The position numbers were made by a program, and so were the translations under genes. Below the pieces are notes generated by a model that was not told the origin of the DNA, made no database searches, and saw only the letters and a list, made by a program, of their open reading frames with translations. A stretch of 64,000 nucleotides of DNA from an uncultured Bacilli bacterium (lineage in GTDB: Bacteria > Bacillota_I > Bacilli_A > RF39 > UBA660): contig CAKOXW010000001.1 of NCBI GenBank assembly GCA_934130375.1, positions 372,001-436,000 of the forward strand. The letters are read 5' to 3'. Of the stretch, positions 43,555 to 52,883 are shown in pieces. How positions within the stretch are numbered: the first letter of the stretch is position 1; every line of letters starts with the position of its first letter.

Positions 43555-46074
43555 TTACTCACCTATATATGTTACTTTTGCATAACCATTTCCTTGCTTA
43601 CTACAATTCTCAGTTGGTGATGATTTTGTACATGTTGTTGATATAGTTTTAGTTGCAGCATCAGAGGATGCGGTACAGTTATAACAATACATTACTTTAC
43701 TTGTAAGAAGTGAGTTGCCTATGTAGCCAGAGCCACCTGCAGCACCCGCTCCTGCACTTCCATCACTCCTTGCAACCATTCCTCCATAATATCCAGCACC
43801 GCCTCCCGCATAATGATTATCACCTGTTGGTGAACTTTTTTCTCCACCAATACCAAATCCTGCTCCACTAGTTTGTGTACCAGCAACACTCGAATTGGTT
43901 CCAACAGTGTTTTTATAGCCTGATGTTCCACTTTCTCCTCCACCAGAACCACCATAACATTTTGCACCAGCAGAATTATAATTATAGTACATTGCTCCGC
44001 CACCTCCACCAGCAACAATTAAAATACTTTCTTTTTTTGTTTCTAATGTTGATAGCAATCCAGAAACTTTAGCAATATGAGTTGCTCCGCCACCACTTCC
44101 GACATACCCAAATGTGTCAGCAGTTTTTGCTTGTCCACCCCCATTATAGCCACCAGCACATGTTACTAAAATTTGACCTGTAGACGCAACACAATTTGAT
44201 ACACCATGACCGCCTATATTTATATAAATTTTATCTCCTTCGTTTAAATATATAGTTCCATTTGAATAGCCACCATAACCTCCAACTACACCAGTTACTG
44301 TACCTCCGTTACTTCCTCCTGAAACATTTCCTCCTTGTGCACCCCATACTTCAAGTTGATAATTACCTGATAAAGGTGCTATAAAGGTTTGTTCCGAATT
44401 AGAATAGAAAAATTCTTCTTTACTTCCAACACCAAATTTCTCTATTGTAATATTCTTTGAGATATAACTGATTTTTGCGTATCCCGAACCTATTTTTGCA
44501 CAATTTTCTATTGCAGTTTCATTTGTGCATGTTGTAGTTTCAGTTTTTGTTGAATAAGCATCCAATGCATTGCAATTATAACAATACATTACTTTATTTG
44601 TAAGAAGTGAGTTGCCTATGTAGCCAGAGCCACCTGCTGCACCCGCACCAACTCCTCCATCACCATTTGAAATCTTACCACCATAGAAACCGCCTCCACC
44701 TCCGGCATAATGATTATCACCTGTTGGTGAACTTTTTTCTCCACCAATACCAAATCCTGCTCCACTACTTTGCATACCTGGAGTACTTTCATATGATCCT
44801 ACTGTGTTTCTATAACCCGAAGTTCCGCTTGCTCCGCCGCCAGAACCACCATAACCTTTTGAACCAGCAGAATTATAATTATAGTACATTGCTCCGCCGC
44901 CTCCACCAGCAACAATTAAAATACTTTCTTTTTTTGTTTCTAATGTTGATAGCAGTCCAGAAACTTTAGCGATATGTGTTGCTCCACCTCCGCTTCCGAC
45001 ATAACCATATGTGTCAGCAGTTTTTGCTTTGCCACCACCATTATAGCCACCAGCACATGTTACTAAAGTCTGACCTGTAGATGCAATGCAATTTGATTTT
45101 CCTTTATCGCCTACATTTATATAAATTTTATCGCCTACATTTAGATATACTACACCTTTTGAGTAGCCTCCATAACCGCCAATAACTCCGGTTACTGTTC
45201 CACCATTACTTCCTCCTGAAACATTTCCTCCTTGTGCTCCCCATACTTCAAGTTTATAATAACCTGACACAAGTATTTCATAAGTTTGCTCAGAACCAGT
45301 ATATGCAAACTCCTCAACTGCTTTTAACCATGTTGCTTTAACGCTTACATCTTCATAACCAAATGTTAATTTGTTTCCACTTAATACTGCATCACCACTT
45401 ACTATTTTCCAACCAACAAACATATAATTTTCTTTTGTTGGTGTACCTAAATCTAATGTATTTCTAGTATAATACTCACTATTATAAGTTGTATTACTTA
45501 CGCCACCATCTAAATCAACATTTAATTTTACTGGCGTTCCTACCCAATTAGCAACAAGTGTTGAATTCTTAGTTCCTAATTTTAATACGCTACCTTCTAT
45601 AACAGCATCACCAGATACTACTTCCCATCCTGCAAATCCATAATTTTCTCTTGTTGGATTTTCAAGTAATACTTCAGTATTTTTAGCATATCCTCCACTT
45701 ATATCTTTTGATAATTTACCACCATTTAATACTACTTTTAATTCTATTAATTCATTTTTATCTATTGTATAATTTTTATTCTCATCAACAATTACTGAAA
45801 ATATCATTTCTTCTTTTGTAACTGGATTTATTATTGGACAATCTAAATAATTTTTACATAATTCATTTTGTGTTATTTTTCTTGGTATTTCTAAACCATA
45901 ATCTACTACATAATCTTTTGCAGCAAGTATTATTAATTCATTTATTTTTTCTAATGATTTTTCTTTATTGTTTTTTAGTGCTCCAATAAGTGAAGGCACT
46001 GATAATGTTAATACTATTGATAATATTACTATTACTGCAATTAATTCTATTAATGTAAAAGCATTTTTCTTCAT
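43555..46074 (-). CDS. Giant pilin-like protein with InlB-type and two glycine-rich domains
   Basis: About 839 residues from the ATG after AGAGGTTGCTT. Prepilin signal MKKNA/FTLIELIAVIVIL. Then two InlB-B/Listeria-Bacteroides repeat units (residues ~110-255; ENYGFAGWEVVSGDAVI, ENYMFVGWKIVSGDAVL), then two copies of a ~290-residue glycine-rich domain starting near YKLEVWGAQGGNVSGGSNGG and containing IVAGGGGGAMYYN, similar in style to the Gly_rich family (PF12810). Each copy ends in a Cys-rich stretch (MYCYNC). It would be displayed through a pseudopilus-like apparatus. Likely adhesive. The nearly identical tandem copies make length change by recombination possible. Confidence 0.85.
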   Translation of the reverse strand: MKKNAFTLIELIAVIVILSIVLTLSVPSLIGALKNNKEKSLEKINELIILAAKDYVVDYGLEIPRKITQNELCKNYLDCPIINPVTKEEMIFSVIVDENKNYTIDKNELIELKVVLNGGKLSKDISGGYAKNTEVLLENPTRENYGFAGWEVVSGDAVIEGSVLKLGTKNSTLVANWVGTPVKLNVDLDGGVSNTTYNSEYYTRNTLDLGTPTKENYMFVGWKIVSGDAVLSGNKLTFGYEDVSVKATWLKAVEEFAYTGSEQTYEILVSGYYKLEVWGAQGGNVSGGSNGGTVTGVIGGYGGYSKGVVYLNVGDKIYINVGDKGKSNCIASTGQTLVTCAGGYNGGGKAKTADTYGYVGSGGGATHIAKVSGLLSTLETKKESILIVAGGGGGAMYYNYNSAGSKGYGGSGGGASGTSGYRNTVGSYESTPGMQSSGAGFGIGGEKSSPTGDNHYAGGGGGFYGGKISNGDGGVGAGAAGGSGYIGNSLLTNKVMYCYNCNALDAYSTKTETTTCTNETAIENCAKIGSGYAKISYISKNITIEKFGVGSKEEFFYSNSEQTFIAPLSGNYQLEVWGAQGGNVSGGSNGGTVTGVVGGYGGYSNGTIYLNEGDKIYINIGGHGVSNCVASTGQILVTCAGGYNGGGQAKTADTFGYVGSGGGATHIAKVSGLLSTLETKKESILIVAGGGGGAMYYNYNSAGAKCYGGSGGGESGTSGYKNTVGTNSSVAGTQTSGAGFGIGGEKSSPTGDNHYAGGGAGYYGGMVARSDGSAGAGAAGGSGYIGNSLLTSKVMYCYNCTASSDAATKTISTTCTKSSPTENCSKQGNGYAKVTYIGE
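43600..45267 (-). repeat. Tandem 897-bp direct repeat inside the glycine-rich pilin gene
   Basis: Matching landmarks lie 897 bp apart, for example ATTACTTTA at 43691 and 44588, and ACTTCCTCCT at 44311 and 45208. Long blocks between them are nearly identical in DNA. The unit covers the glycine-rich domain. Confidence 0.8.
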
Positions 46075-46120
46075 AAGCAACCTCTTTTATTATGTAATAA
46101 TTGTATCATAAAACAAAAAA

Positions 46121-46145
46121 AGATTAAACTATAATAGCTTAATCT
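46121..46145 (-). terminator. Terminator of the M23 peptidase gene
   Basis: AGATTAA and TTAATCT pair across a short interior; on the minus strand seven T follow. The promoter of the glycine-rich pilin (extended -10 near TGATACAAT) begins directly after it. Confidence 0.8.
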
Positions 46146-47355
46146 AATTATATTTTGTAATTCTATCTTTCCAACCGCCTCTGCTAGGAAAATTAATTAA
46201 ACTCCTTGGATTAACGGTTCTTGCAACATATGCCGATTGTCCTCTATATTCGGTAAATCTAAGTCCTGTTGAAATTGCTAAGTGAAGATGTGGCCCAGTT
46301 ACATTACCTGTTGAACCCATCATACCGATTACAGTATCTTTTGATACGATATCGCCTACTTTTACAAATGTTCTACTTAAATGTGCATATGATGACGAAT
46401 AGCTTTTACCATTTATGTTGTGGTGTATTGTTATTTGATTTCCACCCCATTTGTCATACCATACTGCTGCTACTTTACCATTTGCAATTGAATAAATCTT
46501 ATTTGCTGAACCAAGTCCATTTGTAAGGTCAATTCCTTCATGTATTCCAGCACCAGAAATTAGTTTTCCATTTACATATATGTCGTATCTATAGCCGTAT
46601 TCACTTGATACTCCACCATATTCAAATGGTCTCCAGAATTGTGTATCTGGTGGTAATTTAGTATTAGCACACACACTTATATCATCATTTTCACTACATC
46701 CAGCATCAACATACATTTGAATAATTTTTTTTGCGTTTCTTATTTCATCTTCTATACTTATACTTACTTCATATAGTTGCACCTTTGATGACTCTAAGGC
46801 AGTTAATTTAGATGCTAAAGAATTTCTTCTTTCATCTAATTCAACTTGTTTATTAGCAAGTTCTACTTTAAGATTTTTAGCCTCTTCAATCTTTTCATTC
46901 ATTTCTTTTATTAATCTTTCATTATAACCTGTTATTTGCTCAGTTATCGCATATCTATAAATAAAGTCGGTAATGGATGTTGAACCAAACAAATACTCAA
47001 TATAAAATGAATTACCAGTAGTAGTTTGAAGTGATGCCATTAAACTTTTACTACTTTCATCTTTTTCTTTTATTTCTTCATTTAATCTTACTATTTCTTC
47101 TTCTTTTTCTTTTATAGTGTTATTAATAGTTGCAATTTCATTATATATTTGTCCAACCTCATTTTTAACACTATTAATTTCATTTTGATTAAGTGTTATT
47201 TTGTTGTCATTTTCTTTCTCTTTTAAGTATTTATCATCAAGTTCTCTTCTTAAATCTGCAATTGTTTTAGCCTCTACTTTAGGAGAATATGCAACACTTG
47301 GTATAATTGATAATACTATTAAAATAATTGTAATTATTTTTTTTATATACTTCAT
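46144..47355 (-). CDS. Secreted M23 peptidoglycan endopeptidase with coiled-coil (EnvC/PcsB-like layout)
   Basis: 403 residues. Signal peptide (KKIITIILIVLSIIPSVAYS), a long coiled-coil (about residues 35-215), and a C-terminal LytM/M23 domain with zinc ligands GIHEGIDL and GPHLHLA and the AHLS segment. Proteins of this layout cut peptide cross-links at the septum and are often controlled by FtsEX; no ftsEX is in view. The start abuts the FemX gene upstream. Confidence 0.9.
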   Translation of the reverse strand: MKYIKKIITIILIVLSIIPSVAYSPKVEAKTIADLRRELDDKYLKEKENDNKITLNQNEINSVKNEVGQIYNEIATINNTIKEKEEEIVRLNEEIKEKDESSKSLMASLQTTTGNSFYIEYLFGSTSITDFIYRYAITEQITGYNERLIKEMNEKIEEAKNLKVELANKQVELDERRNSLASKLTALESSKVQLYEVSISIEDEIRNAKKIIQMYVDAGCSENDDISVCANTKLPPDTQFWRPFEYGGVSSEYGYRYDIYVNGKLISGAGIHEGIDLTNGLGSANKIYSIANGKVAAVWYDKWGGNQITIHHNINGKSYSSSYAHLSRTFVKVGDIVSKDTVIGMMGSTGNVTGPHLHLAISTGLRFTEYRGQSAYVARTVNPRSLINFPSRGGWKDRITKYN

Positions 47356-48611
47356 TACTTATTTCCTTTCACTAATCTATATAGTTTCTTTAATTGTACA
47401 CTAAAGTTTGAAAAAATGAAATACCAAAATTTATTGATTGACATGTCAAATTCACCAACAAATTCTAAAACTACTGGATTATACTTAGCCTTAGTTTTTG
47501 ATAAATGATCATCAAATGTACCATCTACACCCTCTAAATCAGCATAATCATAACCTCTATTTAACATATCTATAAAACTATTAATATGAACTGATGCATT
47601 AGTATTTAAATACGGAAATACTTCTTCAAAAGTACCAGCATATAAATACTCAACTTTCTTTATACCTTTTTTATTAGGAGGAGTTATAGCAAGAGTTGCT
47701 GCTATAGATATAACATTACCATACTTTTCTTTTGCTATCTTACAATCTCCTAATTGACTTTTATATTTTGTAATTAAAGTCTCATCCTTAGACTTATTTA
47801 TTTCGCAACAAAGAAACTCACTAAATTTATCTACATTAACACGTGCAATATACATATAAGCATCACTACCAAATGCATCCATTATTCTCTTAAAGTAGTC
47901 CTTATTTCTAAGAGAAATACCTTGTCTTGTTTCTGTACTTTTTATTATTCTATAAAAATCATCTAAGTATGAATTATCATGAACGCATATAAATGAAACA
48001 CCTCTTTTAGTTTGAAAATCACCATGATATCTTTTAGCATTTCTTTTAAAATGATTAAGTAAACTTGCCTCATCTAATTTATTATTATCTTTATCTATTA
48101 AACTAATAGCCATATTAAACCTTGGCTGTATATAAGCCCCAACATTTTTCTTAAACCCGCAATGTTTATAACCAGCCTCTTTTAAGTTTTTAATCTTTAA
48201 ATCACTATTAACCTTGTAATTCTTAGGACATTCCTTAGTATCATTATTAGTTAAAGTATCAAAGTATTCTTCACTTACTGCAATTAATGGATCTATCTTT
48301 ACAACGAATGCTTTAATCTTTTTAGCGTACTCTTTTATACCTTTTGTAAATTCTATTACATCTTCCTTAGACTCATAGTTTAATAAAAATCCTTTTGGAC
48401 TATAAATCATTTTTAAATTAAGAGGAAATTTTTTGATAAGCAAAAGTGCCGCACCAACTAACTTTTTATCTTTGTAAAGCCCACATAAAGTATTATCCCA
48501 ATCAGATTTTACTTTACTCCACCTATAATCTTGAGTAATTGGACAACATGAATAATTATTTGTAAATTCAATATATTCTTCTTTACTTATATTCTCTTTA
48601 AATTCGTACAT
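47355..48611 (-). CDS. FemX/FemAB-family peptidoglycan bridge aminoacyltransferase
   Basis: 418 residues with two GNAT-like halves separated by a helical arm. ITQDYRWSKVKSDWDN near the start, IDPLIAVSEEYF, and YADLEGVDGTFDDHLSKTKAKYNPVVLEFVGEFD near the end (here split: LEGVDGTF, then YNPVVLEFVGEFD) are typical. It transfers an amino acid from tRNA to the lipid II stem peptide. Next to an M23 hydrolase, it completes a wall-remodelling pair. Confidence 0.88.
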   Translation of the reverse strand: MYEFKENISKEEYIEFTNNYSCCPITQDYRWSKVKSDWDNTLCGLYKDKKLVGAALLLIKKFPLNLKMIYSPKGFLLNYESKEDVIEFTKGIKEYAKKIKAFVVKIDPLIAVSEEYFDTLTNNDTKECPKNYKVNSDLKIKNLKEAGYKHCGFKKNVGAYIQPRFNMAISLIDKDNNKLDEASLLNHFKRNAKRYHGDFQTKRGVSFICVHDNSYLDDFYRIIKSTETRQGISLRNKDYFKRIMDAFGSDAYMYIARVNVDKFSEFLCCEINKSKDETLITKYKSQLGDCKIAKEKYGNVISIAATLAITPPNKKGIKKVEYLYAGTFEEVFPYLNTNASVHINSFIDMLNRGYDYADLEGVDGTFDDHLSKTKAKYNPVVLEFVGEFDMSINKFWYFIFSNFSVQLKKLYRLVKGNK

Positions 48612-48673
48612 ATTATCACCACTTTAATTATACTACATTTTTTAATTAAAAAAAAGCATACATAAGTTGTACA

Positions 48674-49267
48674 CTATTTCTTTTTGCTTTTTGTTTTAGA
48701 TTTCAATTTGCTTTCATTTTCTTTTTTTAAATACTTATCTATTTCTTTAACTTCTTTTACTCTATTAATTAAAGTAATATCATCAACTGAAAAGAAATCA
48801 CATAAATAATTGAAAAAGTCTATTTCTCTTGCTCTATCTTCTTCATAGTGATGAGACATTATAATAACATTTTCAATATCTTTTCTTGGCATTTCTATAC
48901 TTCTTACAATAAAATCAATATCTTCTTTTGTAACTCCATCTAATTTTTTTTCTAAATACAAATAAATATTTTCAATAGTTTTCTTTTCTTTTCTATTTTT
49001 AAATAAATTATTTATGCTGTCATCTGGTTTTGGTTGAGTATAAAATTCTACCATGTTAAATAAACTTGAATCAATCAATGAAATTACTGTATCAATTTCT
49101 TTATGTTTTTCCAAATCTGCCTCTATTTCTTCATTTTTAGTTTCATAAAGATAATAAAGATTTAAAGCATCACTTCCAGTAATTTGTCTTCTAATCTCAG
49201 AATTCCATTTATAATTTATATGAGGTATCAAACTTTCAATTAATAATTTTCTTTCTACATCTATCAT
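48674..49267 (-). CDS. Hypothetical cytosolic helical protein, 197 aa
   Basis: Not recognised. Acidic helical body and a Lys/Ser-rich tail (ENESKLKSKTKSKKK). It lies 2 bp after the next hypothetical gene, to which it seems distantly similar (both start with a basic helix, then ITGSDALNLYYL / ITLLDISKLEYI). They probably form a pair. Confidence 0.7.
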   Translation of the reverse strand: MIDVERKLLIESLIPHINYKWNSEIRRQITGSDALNLYYLYETKNEEIEADLEKHKEIDTVISLIDSSLFNMVEFYTQPKPDDSINNLFKNRKEKKTIENIYLYLEKKLDGVTKEDIDFIVRSIEMPRKDIENVIIMSHHYEEDRAREIDFFNYLCDFFSVDDITLINRVKEVKEIDKYLKKENESKLKSKTKSKKK

Positions 49268-49269
49268 TT

Positions 49270-49797
49270 TTACCTCCTCTTACCTAGTACTTTCATTTGT
49301 TCTAGTTCTCTTTTTAATAAATTTAAATCAGCATTGAATAGCATGCATATATGTGCATAATATTCATCTTTTGTTTCGCAACAAGAAGTTTCTAGTACAT
49401 TATGTATAGTTTTAATAAATGAAATATCATGTTTTGATAAACCAAGAGTATTAAATATTTCAATTTCAGGTACATATCTTGAAAACTCACTATCTAAAGT
49501 ATTATTTATTTCTAAATAACTTACTTCTAAGGTATGTTTTATTTTTCTATTTTCTAATACCTTTTCTTTTTTAGAACTAACAATTCTTCCTATTTGAGAA
49601 TTATTACTTAGTAAGAAGTCTAAGGATGAGTGAATATCTAAATCTCTAATAGTTTCTTCTTCTCCTAAATTCATTATGTACTCTAACTTTGATATATCTA
49701 ATAAAGTTATATGTCTATTAAATCTTTCTATAAATAATTTATCTAGTTCATAGTAAAAATTTGATATTATTATTTTTCTTCTTATTGCATCATTCAT
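49270..49797 (-). CDS. Hypothetical cytosolic helical protein, 175 aa
   Basis: Not recognised. Starts MNDAIRRKIIISNFYYELDK; mostly helical and charged, with CC near residue 134. It follows yebC by 1 bp, so the three genes are likely co-transcribed. Confidence 0.7.
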   Translation of the reverse strand: MNDAIRRKIIISNFYYELDKLFIERFNRHITLLDISKLEYIMNLGEEETIRDLDIHSSLDFLLSNNSQIGRIVSSKKEKVLENRKIKHTLEVSYLEINNTLDSEFSRYVPEIEIFNTLGLSKHDISFIKTIHNVLETSCCETKDEYYAHICMLFNADLNLLKRELEQMKVLGKRR

Positions 49798-49798
49798 A

Positions 49799-50512
49799 TT
49801 ATTCCCCCAAATCTACATTGTGATATACGTTTTGTACATCATCACAATTATCAAGTAATGTTAATAACTTCTTAAATATTTCTAAATCTTCACCTTGTAA
49901 TGTTGTTTTTTCTTTTGGTAAAGTAGTTATTTCATCAACTTCAAAATTTATATCTTTTTTATAATTTAAAATAGCAGTTTTAATTTTAAATAAATCTTGT
50001 GGATTACCATATAAAGTAATTGTATCTCCATCAACTTCTATATCTGCATCCACTTCCCCATTAATAAGTGCTTCTAGTGTTTCATCTTCACTTAAGCCTT
50101 TAAATCTAAGAATGCATAAGTTATCGTACATATAAGATACAGACCCTGATGCGCCTAGTTTGCAATGTGCTTTTGAAAATGCTGCTCTAACTTCTCCAAC
50201 TGCTCTATTTACATTATCAGTTAAGCAATCTATTAATATTGTTGATGCTCCTGGTCCGAATCCTTCATAACGAAGAGAATCATAATCTTCATTAACACCA
50301 CTATTAACTTTATCAATTGCTCTATTTATAATATCACTAGGAACTTCTGCTTTTTTTGCTTTTTCTATTAATCTTTTTAATGTAGGATTAGCATCTACAT
50401 CTGTACTTTTCTTAGCAGCACTATAAATTTCTTTTGCATACATTGCATATAATTTACCTCTTGCTGCACCTGTTTTTTGCTTATCAGCTGCTATACTTGG
50501 ATATCTACCCAT
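49799..50512 (-). CDS. YebC/PmpR-family regulator or translation factor
   Basis: 237 residues. GRYPSIAADKQKTGAARGKL, NPTLKRLIEKAKKAEVPSDI, YEGFGPGASTILIDCLTDN and KLGASGSVSYMYD are diagnostic. Family members act as DNA-binding regulators, and some relieve ribosome stalling at polyproline stretches. The start is normal (AGGTGAATTT). The N-terminal GHSKW of canonical YebC reads GRYPS here. Confidence 0.92.
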   Translation of the reverse strand: MGRYPSIAADKQKTGAARGKLYAMYAKEIYSAAKKSTDVDANPTLKRLIEKAKKAEVPSDIINRAIDKVNSGVNEDYDSLRYEGFGPGASTILIDCLTDNVNRAVGEVRAAFSKAHCKLGASGSVSYMYDNLCILRFKGLSEDETLEALINGEVDADIEVDGDTITLYGNPQDLFKIKTAILNYKKDINFEVDEITTLPKEKTTLQGEDLEIFKKLLTLLDNCDDVQNVYHNVDLGE

Positions 50513-50521
50513 AAATTCACC

Positions 50522-51136
50522 TCAATCTAATTTTATTTTACATTTTTTTAGGTATTTTGTAAATCTCTTTTTAATATATGTATATATAAATCCTATAATT
50601 ATTAATACTAAAGTAACAAATAAACTCTCATTAGTATCTTCATCCTTGTTCTTCTTAAGATTGTACTCTTCTCTAGCATCATCATTCCAAATACCAATGT
50701 GCTCTTGTTTTGCAAGTACTTCGTGGTCTTTAAGTAAGTCTGTATATTTATAATTACCATATAAGTACGCTACTTCAGCATATCCATTTCTTACTAATTT
50801 ATCTTGTAATAAATAATCATCAACAAATACCCAAGCAAGTAATCTTTCATATTTATCATACTTATCACTATTACTATCATATTCAAGTTCTATTTTTTTA
50901 GCATTTGTAATTAAATTGCATGTATAATCACTTGCATCCTTGCCATAATACTCAACTTTCTTTTTTGGATGCACACTCTCAGGAGTATCTACTGCAAGCA
51001 TTCTTACTATTACTTCTTTATTCTTAACTTTAACCTTGATGGTATCACCATCGACACACTTAGAAAATGTTACTTCTTCTTTAGCATAAACAAAAAAAGG
51101 AAATAACATTATTATAAATAACGCTACCTTTTTCAT
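50522..51136 (-). CDS. Exported thermonuclease (SNase-like) with C-terminal membrane helix
   Basis: 204 residues: signal peptide (KKVALFIIMLFPFFVYAKEE), SNase core with VDGDTIKVKV, VRMLAVDTPES (Arg and Glu of the active site) and DKYERLLAWV (second Arg), then a membrane helix (FVTLVLIIIGFIYTYI) and a basic tail. It is probably held at the outer face of the membrane and degrades extracellular DNA/RNA. One bp separates it from the HerA-like gene upstream. Confidence 0.88.
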   Translation of the reverse strand: MKKVALFIIMLFPFFVYAKEEVTFSKCVDGDTIKVKVKNKEVIVRMLAVDTPESVHPKKKVEYYGKDASDYTCNLITNAKKIELEYDSNSDKYDKYERLLAWVFVDDYLLQDKLVRNGYAEVAYLYGNYKYTDLLKDHEVLAKQEHIGIWNDDAREEYNLKKNKDEDTNESLFVTLVLIIIGFIYTYIKKRFTKYLKKCKIKLD

Positions 51137-51137
51137 T

Positions 51138-52883
51138 TTAATACCAGCACTTTGATATATCTATATTTTGAGATAATGGCGTTGGTGATGGCATATCAAG
51201 TTTTAGTTGCATAGGAAGTTTAAATGCGACACCAAATGCAACACAATTACCTGGTTGCAATACCTTAAATTTAGGTACCATCTCTTCAGTAATATTCGGA
51301 ACCATTTCTCTTATGTAGTTCAAATCTTTTGGATGTTGCATTCTAAATACTAAGAAATTTGTACACTGGGATATAGCCGTTTCGCTTATTTCTGATGGTC
51401 TTTGACTTATCATACCAAGTATTACTCCGTATTTTCTTCCTTCTTTTGTAATACGTTCGAAGATATTATAGCCAAGGATATTTATATCATTATCATTTTG
51501 TACATATCTATGTGCTTCTTCAAGTAGAATATGTATTGGGAAAGATGCTCTATTGTCTAATGCTAAGGAATATTCAAATAATAATTTAGATATTATTTTT
51601 ACTAATACTTTTGCGAATCTATCATCTACATAACTTATATTAAAGTTAATTATTTGTTTTTTTTCTCCATCCTTAGACCTAACTAATGAATCAATAAATT
51701 GTTCTTTTGTAATATATTTATCTATGTTAAAGTACTCTTTGTAACTACCATTCATTAAGCTTTCTAATCTTACTTTTAATACATGGTTATCATCATATAC
51801 TTTATCACTTTTTAATATACCTTCTGAAATTAATGCAAAGTCAAATGCTTGATTTAAATGTTCTAGTGTAAATGGAAATGTACCATCTGGTAATTCTAAT
51901 TTTAAGTCTTCTTTAATAAACGAATTAAAGAATTCACCAAGTAATTGCATTTCTTGTAATTTACCATCTTTATCTATAATTAAACATTGTCTAAGTGGTC
52001 TTGTCCAACCAGGTACTACAACCTTAGCATCAAGGTTTAAATCTTTTGTATTAAAAGATGTTAAAACGGCAAATATTTGGTCTCTTATTTGAGAAGGAGT
52101 TCCACCGCTATAAAGAAGTTCATTTAATGCTTTTGCAATAATATCATTTTTATAAGTGATAATTTCCTCTTCATTTCTTGCAAATACTCCAACTAATTTC
52201 AATGCTTTTTCAATTATTGGAAGTTGTGTTGATTTTGTTGCATTTAATAAAAGTGCAATATCATCAACATCTAAAAGCCATAGTGGTATTTTTAATAACT
52301 CAGTTCTAGCATCTGAAAATTCTTCAACCTTAGTTGTATATACTTTAGAAACATTTTTATCATTAAATATAAATGTATCATTATATTCTCCGTACGCATC
52401 AAACAAGAAGAAATTAGCATTTTTTGGGTAAGTAGAATCACTAAATACATTTTGTAATAATCTTGCCATACCATGTGATTTACCACTACCTGTATTACCT
52501 AGTATTGCAAAGTGATTACTAAATAAATCATTAACTTTCGCATATACCTGATATCCATTATATTGACTTAGTCTACCAATATAAACACTTTTTTCATTAG
52601 TATTTCCAACCATTATAGGTAGTTCATCGTTTCTAATTATTCTACATACTGACATATAATAAGGTTTTTTTGAAATACCTGGTGTGAACTTAGCATTTTT
52701 TATCTCGCCTAATAATGAAATATGCGCAGTAGTTTTTTCAATAGATGCGATTTCACCAATTATTGTACTTCCTTCCATATCAAACGCTACATGGTAATTA
52801 ATTATTCCTCTTTTTTGTTCATCAGTTAATGTAAGTTCAACTACTACAGTTGATTTACCAATTTCTATTACTTTTCCTATCAT
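51138..52883 (-). CDS. HerA/DUF87-type hexameric ATPase
   Basis: 581 residues. N-terminal HAS-like barrel (about residues 1-115), then FtsK/HerA-type ATPase: Walker A GNTGSGKSHGMA, Walker B IHILLEEAHRYVQ, and an Arg-finger region ITKEGRKYGVILGMISQRPS. HerA-type ATPases pump or unwind DNA together with a nuclease, usually NurA. No NurA is found; instead the neighbours are a membrane protein and an SNase. Role here unclear. Confidence 0.85.
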   Translation of the reverse strand: MIGKVIEIGKSTVVVELTLTDEQKRGIINYHVAFDMEGSTIIGEIASIEKTTAHISLLGEIKNAKFTPGISKKPYYMSVCRIIRNDELPIMVGNTNEKSVYIGRLSQYNGYQVYAKVNDLFSNHFAILGNTGSGKSHGMARLLQNVFSDSTYPKNANFFLFDAYGEYNDTFIFNDKNVSKVYTTKVEEFSDARTELLKIPLWLLDVDDIALLLNATKSTQLPIIEKALKLVGVFARNEEEIITYKNDIIAKALNELLYSGGTPSQIRDQIFAVLTSFNTKDLNLDAKVVVPGWTRPLRQCLIIDKDGKLQEMQLLGEFFNSFIKEDLKLELPDGTFPFTLEHLNQAFDFALISEGILKSDKVYDDNHVLKVRLESLMNGSYKEYFNIDKYITKEQFIDSLVRSKDGEKKQIINFNISYVDDRFAKVLVKIISKLLFEYSLALDNRASFPIHILLEEAHRYVQNDNDINILGYNIFERITKEGRKYGVILGMISQRPSEISETAISQCTNFLVFRMQHPKDLNYIREMVPNITEEMVPKFKVLQPGNCVAFGVAFKLPMQLKLDMPSPTPLSQNIDISKCWY

